In this document: positions 22,329-35,218 of the stretch, piece after piece
Position numbering within the stretch: position 1 is the stretch's first letter
Layout: each line of letters begins with the position of its first letter
From: Bdellovibrionales bacterium RIFOXYD12_FULL_39_22
GTDB taxonomy: Bacteria; Bdellovibrionota; Bacteriovoracia; Bacteriovoracales; Bacteriovoracaceae
Length of the DNA: 62,998 nucleotides
NCBI GenBank assembly: GCA_001770205.1
Contig: MEQL01000023.1
Coordinates: 1-62,998, forward strand
Reading direction: 5' to 3'
Notes under the pieces: generated by a model
Told to the model about the DNA's origin: nothing
Seen by the model: only the letters and a program-made list of their open reading frames with translations
Database searches by the model: none
Position numbers and translations under genes: made by a program

Positions 22329-24113
22329 CTACTTTTCATATGGATCAAAAAATTTCCAATCTGTATAAATGGCCTCTAGTCTTGGGCCAACCAATTGATG
22401 ATAATTTTTAAATAGCTGTTGGCGAGAAGAATCTTTTTGAGCATGCCTTCCAAGCACTCTTAGCGTTTCAATATATGCCAAACCTTGACAAATTGTCTCT
22501 GCATGCATCATCAAAACTTCAACCCTTGCTGGATCTTGCCAAGCTTTCGCATTAAAAATATCTAGCGTATCCGGTTTTAATACACGAAAGAGGAGCATGG
22601 CAATATTTCTTTTAAAACGAAAATGAATCTTTTTAAAATCATCTCCATGTGAAATATCGCTGTGAATAATATTATTTTGTTGTGGAGCTATGAGCATTGA
22701 TTGAACAAATTTAGTTGGATTCTTCAATGTGTCTTTTAGCAAATCCTTCATCGCCATCAAGGCCTGAATTTGTGAAGTCCCCTCGTAGAGAAGTGGTGCG
22801 AAGCTATCGCGATGAAGTCGTTCGGCATCATAATCTCTCATCATTCCGTATCCGCCATGTACTTGAATGGCCTCTTTTGATAGCTTGGTAAATAATTCCG
22901 CTCCATAATATTTTACCAGCGGCGTTCGTCTACGCGTCCACTTACGTGCTTCAAGAAATAGCTTTTCTTCTTCAGAAGAAAATGTCACTTTGTGCCGTTT
23001 TTTAAAGTCTAGCTTTTGATAGATATCAAAATAGACGGCCGTATCAACCATCAGTGCGCGAAAAGCATCCACTTCAATTTTCATCTCCGCCAGAATTCGT
23101 TTAAGTAGCGGCAGCTCCGCAATAGGACGGCCGAACTGACGACGCTCATTCGCGTAGTTTGTAGCAATTTCTAAACATGCCTGAATGCCTCCAAGTGTCT
23201 GCATTCCCACCGCAATTCGCGCCTCGTTCATTAGATGCAGCATATATTGAAAGCCCTGATGAGGTTCTCCAACGAGTGTCGCCAAACTATTTTCGTAGAT
23301 AACTTCGCAAGTAAATGAGCCGTGAAGTCCCATTTTATCTTCATTTTTTCCGATATAATAGTTGTGCTTACGTCCACCCTTCTCGTCATCAATCCATTCT
23401 TCCGTAAAAAACAGAGAAATACCTTCTAGTCCCTCTGGAGCACCCTTAATTCGTGCCAATACAAAACCAACACCGCCCCCTCCGTTAGAAATAAAACATT
23501 TTGTCCCATTCAATAAATATTTGCCATCTGCTGTTGGAGTAGCGGAGGTTTTAAGGGCCCCAACATCTGAACCAGCACCAGGCTCCGTCAAGCACATGGC
23601 ACCAGATAGTTGGCCTTGAACCATTTGAGGAACAATGCGCTTTTTAGTATCGTCATTACAAAAACGCTCCACCATATCTATGATGGAAGTAAAAAATCCA
23701 AGTTGCACAGTAGATGCCTGGCACGATTGGGCGGTCATCGCAAAAACAAGTAACATCACTGAGGAGGGAGCATTCATTCCTCCAAATTCTCGCTGCGCCC
23801 CTAAGGCAAAATAACCTAATTCCTGGGCCTCGCGATATAAATCCTTGAGCAAATCACTCGGGATGGTTTCGCCATTTTCCACTCTCCCTGCTCCATGGCG
23901 ATCAAGTTCTCGTGCCCGATTTCTCATTGCTGTTGCCGACCATCCGGCAATTGAAGAAAGTAGTTCCTCATAAAATTTAACAACTTCTTCTGGTGACTCT
24001 TGCCCATCTTCGGTGGGAAAAGTCGGATAATATAGTGGAATTAATTTTTTCCAGTCAAAAGCATTTTTAAAGAGCCACTGCCATTCGCTGGAATCAGTGT
24101 AGTAATTGGCCAT
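22329..24113 (-). CDS. Acyl-CoA dehydrogenase (FadE-type role)
   Basis: A 594-residue FAD enzyme that oxidises acyl-CoA to trans-2-enoyl-CoA, the first step of beta-oxidation. ATG 24113 is used because AAAGGA lies upstream; the frame is open from 24143. An N-terminal helical domain is followed by FAD/substrate motifs MCLTEPGAGSDVG and CFISNGG. The catalytic base is E in LLYEGTSQIQ, the position used by short- and medium-chain enzymes. A C-terminal extension of about 150 residues places it with the 600-residue acyl-CoA dehydrogenases (DmdC-like length), not the 380-residue type. It is divergent from fadB-fadA, so all three beta-oxidation steps are encoded at one locus. Confidence 0.88.
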   Translation of the reverse strand: MANYYTDSSEWQWLFKNAFDWKKLIPLYYPTFPTEDGQESPEEVVKFYEELLSSIAGWSATAMRNRARELDRHGAGRVENGETIPSDLLKDLYREAQELGYFALGAQREFGGMNAPSSVMLLVFAMTAQSCQASTVQLGFFTSIIDMVERFCNDDTKKRIVPQMVQGQLSGAMCLTEPGAGSDVGALKTSATPTADGKYLLNGTKCFISNGGGGVGFVLARIKGAPEGLEGISLFFTEEWIDDEKGGRKHNYYIGKNEDKMGLHGSFTCEVIYENSLATLVGEPHQGFQYMLHLMNEARIAVGMQTLGGIQACLEIATNYANERRQFGRPIAELPLLKRILAEMKIEVDAFRALMVDTAVYFDIYQKLDFKKRHKVTFSSEEEKLFLEARKWTRRRTPLVKYYGAELFTKLSKEAIQVHGGYGMMRDYDAERLHRDSFAPLLYEGTSQIQALMAMKDLLKDTLKNPTKFVQSMLIAPQQNNIIHSDISHGDDFKKIHFRFKRNIAMLLFRVLKPDTLDIFNAKAWQDPARVEVLMMHAETICQGLAYIETLRVLGRHAQKDSSRQQLFKNYHQLVGPRLEAIYTDWKFFDPYEK

Positions 24114-24225
24114 TGAACAATCCTTTGTTAGCAATGAACACACAATTCGATTATTTGTGAAATACCAGATTATTTTAACTCACTTAATTTAGAAGCACAA
24201 ATATCTTATCAAAAAAAATAAATGG

Positions 24226-24239
24226 GCATACAATTATGC
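24226..24239. promoter_or_regulatory. Palindrome in the divergent fatty-acid promoter region
   Basis: GCATA and TATGC arms flank a CAAT spacer, in the 167-nt gap between the acyl-CoA dehydrogenase and fadB starts and 42 nt before the fadB ATG. Its position suits an operator for a fatty-acid-responsive repressor acting on both genes. No regulator gene is present here to confirm it. Confidence 0.3.
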
Positions 24240-24280
24240 TTATCGTTTAAATCTTAAATTCAATTTAGCTAGGAGTTCTT

Positions 24281-27612
<3,332 letters not shown>

Positions 27613-27703
27613 TTCCCGACCAAAGCATTTTACTCTGTGGCCTTTATTCTATTCCAAAAAAATGACACTTAAGATTTGAATTACTTTGTCGATAACAATA
27701 TCG

Positions 27704-28342
27704 ATGAATAGTAATCTTCTAAGTATATTTATTTTTGCCTTCCTGCTCATCTTAATAAATTCTTGTGCCAATACAAGGCCATTTCTTAACATTGATGCCA
27801 ATCAAAAAGAAGTCGATGTTTTTGCAAAAACGGCCGGAGAAAAAGAGTTTAAAAAAGTTGGGACGACTCCCTATAAAGTAGAATTCAATGAATTGCGCAA
27901 AACCATGAATCTTAGCAAAATACCAATGGTTTTTGAGATAAGAAAAGCAACCTACATAACTCGCCAATTTGTAGTCGTTGATATGGGAAGTGCCGATATG
28001 AATTTGTATTTTGAATTAGAAGAGAGTCGCGACCTAGAAGAAGTAGATAGAATGAATAAACTCTCCAGTAGACTTTTTGAGGCACAACGATTAATTAGGG
28101 CAAAAAATTATAACGACGGAACCAAGCTACTTGCAGAATTAGCGCAAGAATATCCCTACGCATCTATCGTCTATGAACTACAAGGCGGCCTTTACTATCT
28201 AAAAAAAGAGATGCAAAATGCGTTGGATGCTTTCTCTACGGCCTTAAAGTATGATCCGAAAAATGTAGTGGCCTTTAGAATGAAACGTTTCTTGGAAGCA
28301 AAGCTAAACGTTACCAGGCCATATCAGGAGGAGAAACGATGA
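27704..28342 (+). CDS. Lipoprotein with PEGA-like and TPR regions
   Basis: A 212-residue lipoprotein. The lipobox LINSC gives lipidated C21. Residues 25-105 are strand-rich (EVDVFAKTAG...VGTTPYKVEF), like PEGA domains of surface proteins. Residues 115-205 contain two or three TPR-like helix pairs (AKNYNDGTKLLAELAQEYP, KKEMQNALDAFSTALKYDP). ATG 27704 is used; an upstream TTG at 27686 is possible. Its stop overlaps the start of the FliF-like gene by ATGA, and AGGAGG sits in its last codons. It is therefore co-translated with the membrane motor protein and is probably its envelope partner. Confidence 0.65.
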   Translation: MNSNLLSIFIFAFLLILINSCANTRPFLNIDANQKEVDVFAKTAGEKEFKKVGTTPYKVEFNELRKTMNLSKIPMVFEIRKATYITRQFVVVDMGSADMNLYFELEESRDLEEVDRMNKLSSRLFEAQRLIRAKNYNDGTKLLAELAQEYPYASIVYELQGGLYYLKKEMQNALDAFSTALKYDPKNVVAFRMKRFLEAKLNVTRPYQEEKR

Positions 28343-30312
28343 AGGCCAATAGCGACGCTTTCTTAAAAACCATCTTCCTCTCTTTACTTTTAACTTTTCC
28401 GCTTGTCGCCCTGGACAATGGGCAAGCATCTGTAGAATGGCAAAAAATCCTTTTGGAAGAAAAAATTCAAGGCCATTTACAAAATCTAATTTCAACCATC
28501 TTATTAAAAAATGAATTCACCGTAGTTGCCACTGTCAAAGTAGAATCCCCAGAGCTAACTGATCTTGCGAGTAATGATTCTGAGGGGGAAAATCAAAATA
28601 ATAGTAATAGTGGAATAAAATTTTCAGATATACCGGCCAGCGTTGATGGAGGAGATGACCTAATCTTATTAGAAAAATTGGGGATAGCAGCACCATCATA
28701 TCCTAGCGAAACTCAGGATAAAGCATCACCCATGCTCTTGCAAAATAGCATTAAGGAGCAGGCCGAGTTACTCTCCAAGTTTGATCTCTTTAAATTTATC
28801 ACTGAAGTTTCTATTCGAATCATCATCGACGAAAAAGTTGATAATGCCAAAAAAGATGCTGTAAAAAAACTGCTCTCGGAACTCTCCTTAAAATTTGGAG
28901 AGTTTCAAGCGACTATTGAAACTAAATTTATGGCACTAGACTTTTCAAGCGAACAGGCGCCAATTAAAGAGAAGGTCGTCTGGTGGGAGATACCGCTCAA
29001 ATTTGCCAATGCTCTGGGAATGATTATGGCCGCTATTATTCTATCGATACTAGCGGTTACTCTCTTTAAACGACACCATGCCTTTTTAGAACAGCGCTCT
29101 GAAGATGGAAAATCTGATAACGAGAATAACTCCCAAGCAGAAATTGATGCGGTCACTGCGCTACAAGGTAGCAGTGTCGGAGGCCCTGCCGCAACAGCAG
29201 GAGGAGGCAGCGGAGAGACAAATAATTCTTCGCAATCTTTTTTAAAAAAGGAGAGCGGCCCAGAACGATTTAAAAATTTACTTAAAGAACATCCAAGTCG
29301 CGCCGGCCTATTGATCAAGCGTTGGATCAAGATAAAATCTCCCAAAAGTAGTTGGGGATTATCTCTTATTACGTCTCGCTTAGAAACTAAAGAATTGGCA
29401 TCAATTTTTAAATTGGTTTCAGAGCAAGAACGCAACGAATGGCGACGATTAATTTCTCCTCTAAATTCCAGCGAAGAGTCCGAGGCAGAGTTATTTGTTG
29501 AGGCCCAAATAATGGAAGAATTGCTATCCACTTCGATGCTACCCTTAGAGGCAAACACTCTTCTTTCTTCTCTTTCTATAAAAGATGCTGTGGAATTATC
29601 CTCTAAAAATCTAAAGGTGGGAGTTCTTTTAATCAACAGTATGAATACTCAATTTGTCACATCCCTACTGGCCGGACTGGGGGCCGATACCGTTGCTAAG
29701 CTAATAACCGAAAGTATGAAAGTCACCTCCGAAATCCTTCCTCGTCTTTTTGAGGATATCCGTGGCGAATTAGAAGCAAAATTACAGCGGCCAGAAAAAT
29801 CTCCTTTTATAAAGAGAATTGCCGAACTAATTCCTACTGCCACCCTAGAATTGGAATATGAATTTTGGAATGTTCTAGTTGCAAATCGAGAATTTGCTGC
29901 AATTCAAGAAATTTCTAAAAGCTACTTTCCTTCTCTGTTAATGTCTCAACTTCCTCTTCCTCTTGTTCGACAAACACTAGTAGCATATCCCAAAGCAAAA
30001 CGAATTGAATTTTTCATTTCGCAAGATGCAGATCTACGCAAATTATATATCGACTCTTTTTGCCAAGAGGGATCAAAACTTCGAGAATTACTTGATTTAG
30101 ATATTGATACTATTGAGCGCAATCAGATCTTGGCCCGCAGGATCAAACGCAACGCTAACGAAATTATCAAGGACTTTTACGATTTTAGTCGTCAACTACT
30201 AAGACAAAATCCAGATCTTCAAGACAAAGCACAAGACACAGTAATATCTTGGTTAGAGGAACTCCAAAATAGCGTCCAAGGAACAAAGCAAAAAACAAAA
30301 CTTGCCGCTTAA
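28339..30312 (+). CDS. FliF-like membrane protein with large cytoplasmic domain, putative motor ring component
   Basis: A 657-residue protein. Residues 9-25 form a signal peptide or first membrane helix. Residues 35-70 (EKIQGHLQNLISTILLKN, then VVATVKVE) and 150-205 (VSIRIIIDEKV, KKLLSELS) resemble the two halves of the YscJ/FliF C-terminal domain. A Ser/Asn-rich linker separates them. One membrane helix follows at about 220-243. The cytoplasmic part (290-657) is a stack of helices that could be FliG-like, but its homology is not certain. A FliF N-terminal ring-building half is absent. It is convergent with motB-motA, 16 nt apart. Inferred: rotor-like base of a flagellum-derived or gliding machine; no other flagellar gene is in the window. 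Confidence 0.55.
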   Translation: MKANSDAFLKTIFLSLLLTFPLVALDNGQASVEWQKILLEEKIQGHLQNLISTILLKNEFTVVATVKVESPELTDLASNDSEGENQNNSNSGIKFSDIPASVDGGDDLILLEKLGIAAPSYPSETQDKASPMLLQNSIKEQAELLSKFDLFKFITEVSIRIIIDEKVDNAKKDAVKKLLSELSLKFGEFQATIETKFMALDFSSEQAPIKEKVVWWEIPLKFANALGMIMAAIILSILAVTLFKRHHAFLEQRSEDGKSDNENNSQAEIDAVTALQGSSVGGPAATAGGGSGETNNSSQSFLKKESGPERFKNLLKEHPSRAGLLIKRWIKIKSPKSSWGLSLITSRLETKELASIFKLVSEQERNEWRRLISPLNSSEESEAELFVEAQIMEELLSTSMLPLEANTLLSSLSIKDAVELSSKNLKVGVLLINSMNTQFVTSLLAGLGADTVAKLITESMKVTSEILPRLFEDIRGELEAKLQRPEKSPFIKRIAELIPTATLELEYEFWNVLVANREFAAIQEISKSYFPSLLMSQLPLPLVRQTLVAYPKAKRIEFFISQDADLRKLYIDSFCQEGSKLRELLDLDIDTIERNQILARRIKRNANEIIKDFYDFSRQLLRQNPDLQDKAQDTVISWLEELQNSVQGTKQKTKLAA

Positions 30313-30328
30313 TAAATCATAACCAGAT

Positions 30329-31267
30329 TTAAAAAAAGACACCCAGTCCAATCTTATCGCGAGGAGCATCTTTGGGATATAATACCTTAATAATTACTCT
30401 TCGATTATGCCGCCGATTTTCCAAAATGGGTTTTCCCAATCCATTAACCTCAGAATAAAGCGGCCTGGCCGATCCAAAGCCGACGGCCACTAATCTCTCT
30501 GGAGGAAATCCTGCCCGTTCAAATTTACGCAAAACATAGGCCGCACGCACGGAGGATAGTTCCCAATTAGAAGGATAAATTTTGCTATTTAATGGCACAC
30601 CATCGGTATGGCCTTCTATCATAATGGGAAAGTTATATCCGGCATTTTTAATTATATCGATTAAAAAATCAATTGACTCTTCTACCTCTCGATCCGGCGC
30701 CACATGGCCTGATTCAAAAAAATTCGAGGAGGTAAAAACAATTTCTAATCCTTGCTCATAGCTAACGGTCACTGTTTTTGAAGAATCAGAAAACTCTTTT
30801 ACTGAGGCCAATAGCTGCTGCATCTGCACTTTTTCTTGTTCGGCCTTTTCCTTTTCTGCTGCTGATTGTTCTAAATCTTGTTTTTGCATCTCTTCACTTT
30901 GCTCACTAGTGCTAGTCGGCGAAGCTGCTTCTGATTGATCCACCATTTCTCCCACAATAGGTTCTAGTACTCGCTCGTTTTTCTTGCCTTGTTTGGTACT
31001 TTTTTGTGAAGCAGAAACATCCACTTCCCCTTTCTCTCCAGAATCCTCAATTAGCGAACCATTAAAATAGCGGGCCATCTCCTGCGCACGCTTTTGAAAT
31101 ATGGGATCTTCATAATTGGCAAAACCCACCAATAAAATGAAAAAACAGGCCATCAGCGACATTAAATCAGCGTAAGAGGTTAACCATGTTCCTTCGGTGT
31201 TGGCCTTGGCCGATGATGAATCATCTAATACTCTGCGTCTTTTTTTTCTCACACTTTGCTCAGTCAT
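30329..31267 (-). CDS. motB: MotB-family stator protein
   Basis: A 312-residue protein. The cytoplasmic N-terminus is very basic (KKRRRVLDD). One membrane helix (about 28-48) carries the proton-binding Asp in SYADLMSLMACFF, equivalent to D32 of E. coli MotB. A long Glu/Gln-rich linker (70-150) is much longer than in flagellar MotB. The OmpA-type peptidoglycan-binding domain covers 165-300, with EGHTDGVPL and NRRHNRRV. Peptidoglycan anchoring sets it apart from the gliding proteins AglQ/AglS, which lack it. It overlaps motA by 1 nt. Together with MotA it would conduct ions to drive a rotor or envelope cargo. Confidence 0.85.
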   Translation of the reverse strand: MTEQSVRKKRRRVLDDSSSAKANTEGTWLTSYADLMSLMACFFILLVGFANYEDPIFQKRAQEMARYFNGSLIEDSGEKGEVDVSASQKSTKQGKKNERVLEPIVGEMVDQSEAASPTSTSEQSEEMQKQDLEQSAAEKEKAEQEKVQMQQLLASVKEFSDSSKTVTVSYEQGLEIVFTSSNFFESGHVAPDREVEESIDFLIDIIKNAGYNFPIMIEGHTDGVPLNSKIYPSNWELSSVRAAYVLRKFERAGFPPERLVAVGFGSARPLYSEVNGLGKPILENRRHNRRVIIKVLYPKDAPRDKIGLGVFF

Positions 31268-32067
31268 TATCTACCTGCCCTGACACTTTTCCAATCTAAC
31301 CGACTAGATGGAAGTAAGTAGGAATTTAATATCTCGGCCAATAAGATGGGATTAGTTTTTTCTAAGATTAGTTCTACTCCTCGAATAATAATTTTATTTT
31401 TTACAAAAACCTCTTCCGATGAATCGAGCAAGTTTTCACCTACTGGTAAAATGACCATATTTGAAATAACCGCACCGTACAGGGTGGTTATCAAGCAAAT
31501 TCCCATGGCCGGGCCCATTGTTTTCATCGCATCTTTTTCGCCTAAACTTCCTAAGAGAACAATCATTCCAATAGTTGTTCCCATCATTCCAAAGGCCGGA
31601 GGATATTTGGCCAATGACATAAAACGATTAGCGTCCTTAACGTACATACTATTTAAATTCTGGGCCCGCTCATCTAAAATTTCTAACAACCGATCGGCCT
31701 CTGCCACTTCATCAACAATAAGCTGTAGTGACTCTCTTAAAAATGCATCTTTTACGTTGGGAAGTATTTTTTCTAATGATGTTCCCGTGCGATAATCTTC
31801 ACAAACTTGCATTAGCTCTTTGATGGTGACGGCATAATCGGCACGTTTAAAGCGCAGCACTCTACTAAAAAATACTTTTACTAGGCGCAGTACTCGGTCA
31901 AATTGTAGCGCTATGGCCGAAGAAACGATAGAACCGCCCACTACGATGAAAATAGAAATTAAATCAAAAAAAACTTTGATTCCACCTGAATTTTGCGCCG
32001 ATAGCTCCAAGCTGAAATAGAGAACTATCGATCCAGCAATCATTGCTAGCACGGCATATATATTCAT
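31267..32067 (-). CDS. motA: MotA-family stator protein
   Basis: A 266-residue protein with four membrane helices (about 3-20, 33-52, 150-175 and 183-205) and a cytoplasmic loop between helices two and three. The late motif YPPAFGMMGTTIGMIVLLGSL with its conserved Pro and the last-helix region GICLITTLYGAVISN are typical of MotA. Length is close to the family (about 255-295). It starts 57 nt after the outer-membrane gene at 32125 and overlaps motB, so the three probably form one operon. It forms the ion channel with MotB. Confidence 0.85.
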   Translation of the reverse strand: MNIYAVLAMIAGSIVLYFSLELSAQNSGGIKVFFDLISIFIVVGGSIVSSAIALQFDRVLRLVKVFFSRVLRFKRADYAVTIKELMQVCEDYRTGTSLEKILPNVKDAFLRESLQLIVDEVAEADRLLEILDERAQNLNSMYVKDANRFMSLAKYPPAFGMMGTTIGMIVLLGSLGEKDAMKTMGPAMGICLITTLYGAVISNMVILPVGENLLDSSEEVFVKNKIIIRGVELILEKTNPILLAEILNSYLLPSSRLDWKSVRAGR

Positions 32068-32124
32068 ATTCTAACTCCCTTCATAAACTCCTTACGGATA
32101 CAAAATAGATACAACCTAATTATA

Positions 32125-33780
32125 CTAGAACAATCCTCCCAGTGACAGTAGGAAGGAGTCTCCCTGTATAAGCAATTCTCCATTTGTATCATTTCGCACA
32201 AGATCTGTTTTGAAATACTCGCCAGAAAAAGTTGGACGAATTCCAAAGTAGCGGCGAAAAAAATTAAAGCGATATTTCACACCATATGAATATCCATTTA
32301 ACCCCTCTCCACCAACAGAAATTGGATAGCGAAAAAGCAACTGAAGTGAATGCGAATACAGCTCCAATGCTGGCCCCAATTCTGGCCATAATATCGAAGA
32401 AGAATTCAGTTGTACTCCTTCCCAAATTCGATTTAGTGCAAAATAGTCAAACCTCGACCAATCAAGGCCACCAAAAATATAAAAATAGCGAAAAAGTGAG
32501 CTGGCCCAAACTACTTCAAAAGATAGTCGATCTGGTGGAGTTTTAGGTTCCGTGGATAAAAAACTTACATAAGAAAGCTTAACTCCCCAAAGATCTGGGA
32601 AACGTACATTGGGCCTTCTAAAACGCAAAAAACCATATCCCCCAAGTGAACGTAACGACGCATCCACATTAACAATCCCCAAAGATATTACGTTTTCTTG
32701 TAAAAACCCCAAGGTTCCAATCATCCAAAACTTCCATGGCCCAAAAAAGGAAAAATCATTTTGATAGAAACTATTTGCCTGCGAGGTCGATTTTCCAACG
32801 TTCCAGGTCTCCTCCGCTCTTTTGGCCACATTCCTCGCATCGCTCTTAGAATTTTCTTCCTCGTTTTGTAAGGCCAGCGCTGTTTCTATTTTATCTTGTC
32901 TGCTCGTAATCTCTTCAATAGGAGGCGCTGTTTCTCCATTCTTTATTTGTTTTATGCGACTGTTTTGTTCATCTATTTTTAATATAATCAACTTGCCCTT
33001 GTTATCAATCTGTTCGCTTAATTTTTTTTCCACCCGCCGCCGCTTTTGCTTAGACATATCTATATCAATATCGCGATCAACTAGTAGGTCATATAGGTTT
33101 AGTCGTTGCTTCATCTTTTCTAACTTAACAGCGGCCGCAGCTGGAGAGAGTTGTGAAATGGCAACAGTTTCGGCCTCAATGTCAAGATTACTGGCCTCTC
33201 CTAAAAAAGAGTTACTAACCTCTTTGGTGATCTCTTCTTGTTTTTTTAATTCATTTCTAATTTCGGCAACTCTCTTTTCTGCTTCTAATTTGAGAGGTAT
33301 TTCATTATCTTCTACAAATTTTTTCCCAAAAATAAATTCGTAGAGCGCAAAACGTAATCTCGATACAATCTGATCGCGCGGAACCCAAATTTTACGCAAA
33401 GATTTAACTTGTTTGACGGCCACTCCTTCAAAAAGAAAAAGTTGCAACCGATAATACTTCCCTATTCTCTGGGTACGAATTTTATATTTTAAAATAAATT
33501 GTTCTTCGATATTCTCCGGAAAAAATAGTGGTACTTTATTAAAAACCAAAAGATATTTTTGTGAACGCAACACTACATCAATAACATTCCGCTTGAGTTC
33601 ACGACGAAGGCCATCCAAACTATCTGGTAACTCACTATCAAATAAAAAAAGCGGTGGATTCTCTGATACCCTATTTTGCTGCTCAACTTTTTGCCCATAT
33701 GATTGTGCGGGCCATCCAACAATAAGATAAAATAGCACGACAAATCGCAAAGTTGTTCTAAAAATAAAACAATACCTCAT
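32125..33780 (-). CDS. Coiled-coil outer-membrane protein upstream of motAB
   Basis: A 551-residue exported protein. The start is uncertain: the frame opens at 33825, but a signal peptide begins at ATG 33780 (MRYCFIFRTTLRFVVLFYLI, cleavage near SYGQ). Residues 35-165 form an alpha/beta domain. Residues 170-320 are charged coiled coil rich in Lys, Glu and Arg (KKQEEITKEV, KQKRRRVEKKL), able to span the periplasm. Residues 335-551 have strand pairs with aromatic girdles and read like an outer-membrane barrel, ending in LLSLGGLF. It is in line with motA and motB. Inferred: outer-membrane partner of the motor. The family is not recognised. Confidence 0.55.
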   Translation of the reverse strand: MRYCFIFRTTLRFVVLFYLIVGWPAQSYGQKVEQQNRVSENPPLFLFDSELPDSLDGLRRELKRNVIDVVLRSQKYLLVFNKVPLFFPENIEEQFILKYKIRTQRIGKYYRLQLFLFEGVAVKQVKSLRKIWVPRDQIVSRLRFALYEFIFGKKFVEDNEIPLKLEAEKRVAEIRNELKKQEEITKEVSNSFLGEASNLDIEAETVAISQLSPAAAAVKLEKMKQRLNLYDLLVDRDIDIDMSKQKRRRVEKKLSEQIDNKGKLIILKIDEQNSRIKQIKNGETAPPIEEITSRQDKIETALALQNEEENSKSDARNVAKRAEETWNVGKSTSQANSFYQNDFSFFGPWKFWMIGTLGFLQENVISLGIVNVDASLRSLGGYGFLRFRRPNVRFPDLWGVKLSYVSFLSTEPKTPPDRLSFEVVWASSLFRYFYIFGGLDWSRFDYFALNRIWEGVQLNSSSILWPELGPALELYSHSLQLLFRYPISVGGEGLNGYSYGVKYRFNFFRRYFGIRPTFSGEYFKTDLVRNDTNGELLIQGDSFLLSLGGLF

Positions 33781-33874
33781 ATCAGGAGGATAACTGAACC
33801 AGACAATATCAACTACCATTGGCAAAATATTCCCCTTCTATCATTGGCCTGAACATCATGGGATAATTGTTAGC

Positions 33875-34567
33875 ATGAGTAGATATAATAAATTGCTAAC
33901 CTTTTTTTCCAAGAAAAAATTATCCACTGGCGAAGAAGACGCTCTAAATCGCCTTATCCAAAAGTTTCAAGACGCAGAACTACTTGCGGGCCCAACAGCT
34001 CAAACTTCTTGCTCTATTTTGGAACAGGAAAAAATTGAACTTCCATCTGACTCTTCCTTTCCTCCCCCGTTGCCTCAAGGCGTGGCAACCGCAAATAAGG
34101 CCGTGACAACTGCCAAGAACCAACCCGAACCTCTCCCACCACTTCCTGCAGTGCCCACAAAAAAATCCAAAAACAGGCGGGAAAAAAAAGTGCCCGGACC
34201 TAGACATATGACGATATCAAGCAACTCCGCAAATGACCTCCGAGAAATTTTAAAGAAAAATTTTAACACCTCTAATATTCAAATTTCTCGTTACGCCGAC
34301 AATGAATCTATGTTGACCACGGTACATTTTGAACGACAAGAGAACTTTTCGGCAGAAGAAATTCGCATTTTAGAAGAACTCCTCGTACCTTTGCGAGGGC
34401 AAATTAAAAAGTTTGCCGGCGAATTAGATTTTGTAAATCCACTAACTAAAGAGAGTCTTGCTAACCAACTTACTTTTGTTATAATTCTCCCTCTTGACTT
34501 ACCTACTCCTGGGGCCTCTTCCTCCAAAAGTCGAAGAGTGTCGGCCTCTGGCGCAGATACCACATGA
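33875..34567 (+). CDS. Hypothetical cytoplasmic protein
   Basis: A 230-residue protein of unrecognised family. The N-terminal 30 residues are a short helical domain. Residues 40-110 are a Pro/Lys-rich, probably disordered linker with two proline clusters. Residues 110-210 form a compact alpha/beta domain (SNSANDLREILKKN, MLTTVHFERQ, EEIRILEELLVPLRG) followed by a basic Ser/Arg tail. No signal peptide is present. It overlaps the next gene by 4 nt (ATGA), so it is coupled with an outer-membrane protein. It begins 95 nt upstream of, and divergent from, the motAB-linked gene. Confidence 0.55.
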   Translation: MSRYNKLLTFFSKKKLSTGEEDALNRLIQKFQDAELLAGPTAQTSCSILEQEKIELPSDSSFPPPLPQGVATANKAVTTAKNQPEPLPPLPAVPTKKSKNRREKKVPGPRHMTISSNSANDLREILKKNFNTSNIQISRYADNESMLTTVHFERQENFSAEEIRILEELLVPLRGQIKKFAGELDFVNPLTKESLANQLTFVIILPLDLPTPGASSSKSRRVSASGADTT

Positions 34568-35208
34568 AAAAAAAGTTTATCCTAAAAATCTTTTACCTGA
34601 TAATCACCATTTTTATCTTTGCTGCCCCCTTAATGGCAGAAAATAAATCTGCTTCTCCCTTTGCTCCACTCTTATCCGGACGAATGGGCGTATCCATGGT
34701 CAGTTTTGCCCAAGTTGCATCCTCTTCCGAAGGAACTGCCACCGAAAGCGTTGCCGCCGCCCCGGAAAGCGGAAGTATCTCCACCACTATTGCCTCTATA
34801 CAATATGAAATTTTCCAAAACAATACTCGCTCATTTTTTTTTAACGGCGTAGGATCAATCTCCACTACCAGTCTAGACAAGTATTACGCCATTGGCCTAG
34901 GTATGAATTGGTATCTAAACGGCGCGGCGGCCCTGGCCACCTTTTTAGATAGTGGTATGAAAATTCAGATCGTTCCTAAAATTCGTTATTACGCTGGAAT
35001 TGATGTACTCGGACGCTATCTGGCCTACACAACCAGTACCGAAACCCGTGGAGATGTGGGTTTTGAAATTGGCGGACATCTTGGGGCCATCTATGGTATC
35101 GACGACATTCGTGGAATAAAAGCAGAGGCCGGAGTCTTTCAAGGCGTAGGAATTGAAACCAGCTCTACCAATATTCAAATTATGCTGGGTGGAACTTATT
35201 TCCTATAG
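34564..35208 (+). CDS. Putative outer-membrane protein
   Basis: A 214-residue exported protein. The signal peptide covers residues 1-25 (basic KKKF, hydrophobic core, cleavage near LMAEN). Residues 45-80 are Ala/Ser/Glu-rich. The remainder is a series of amphipathic strands (SISTTIASIQYEIF, YYAIGLGMNWYL, YAGIDVLGRYLAYT, VGFEIGGHLGAIYG) and ends in MLGGTYFL with a terminal hydrophobic residue, as in small outer-membrane barrels. Translation is coupled to the upstream hypothetical gene. It is convergent with the giant lipoprotein at 35219, with 10 nt between. No family name can be given. Confidence 0.55.
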   Translation: MKKKFILKIFYLIITIFIFAAPLMAENKSASPFAPLLSGRMGVSMVSFAQVASSSEGTATESVAAAPESGSISTTIASIQYEIFQNNTRSFFFNGVGSISTTSLDKYYAIGLGMNWYLNGAAALATFLDSGMKIQIVPKIRYYAGIDVLGRYLAYTTSTETRGDVGFEIGGHLGAIYGIDDIRGIKAEAGVFQGVGIETSSTNIQIMLGGTYFL

Positions 35209-35218
35209 CATCTTAATT

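Noticed and set aside
22297..22330. CAA/TTG trinucleotide run as a phase-variable tract
   Set aside because: The run is short, interrupted and outside the coding frame; no evidence of switching.
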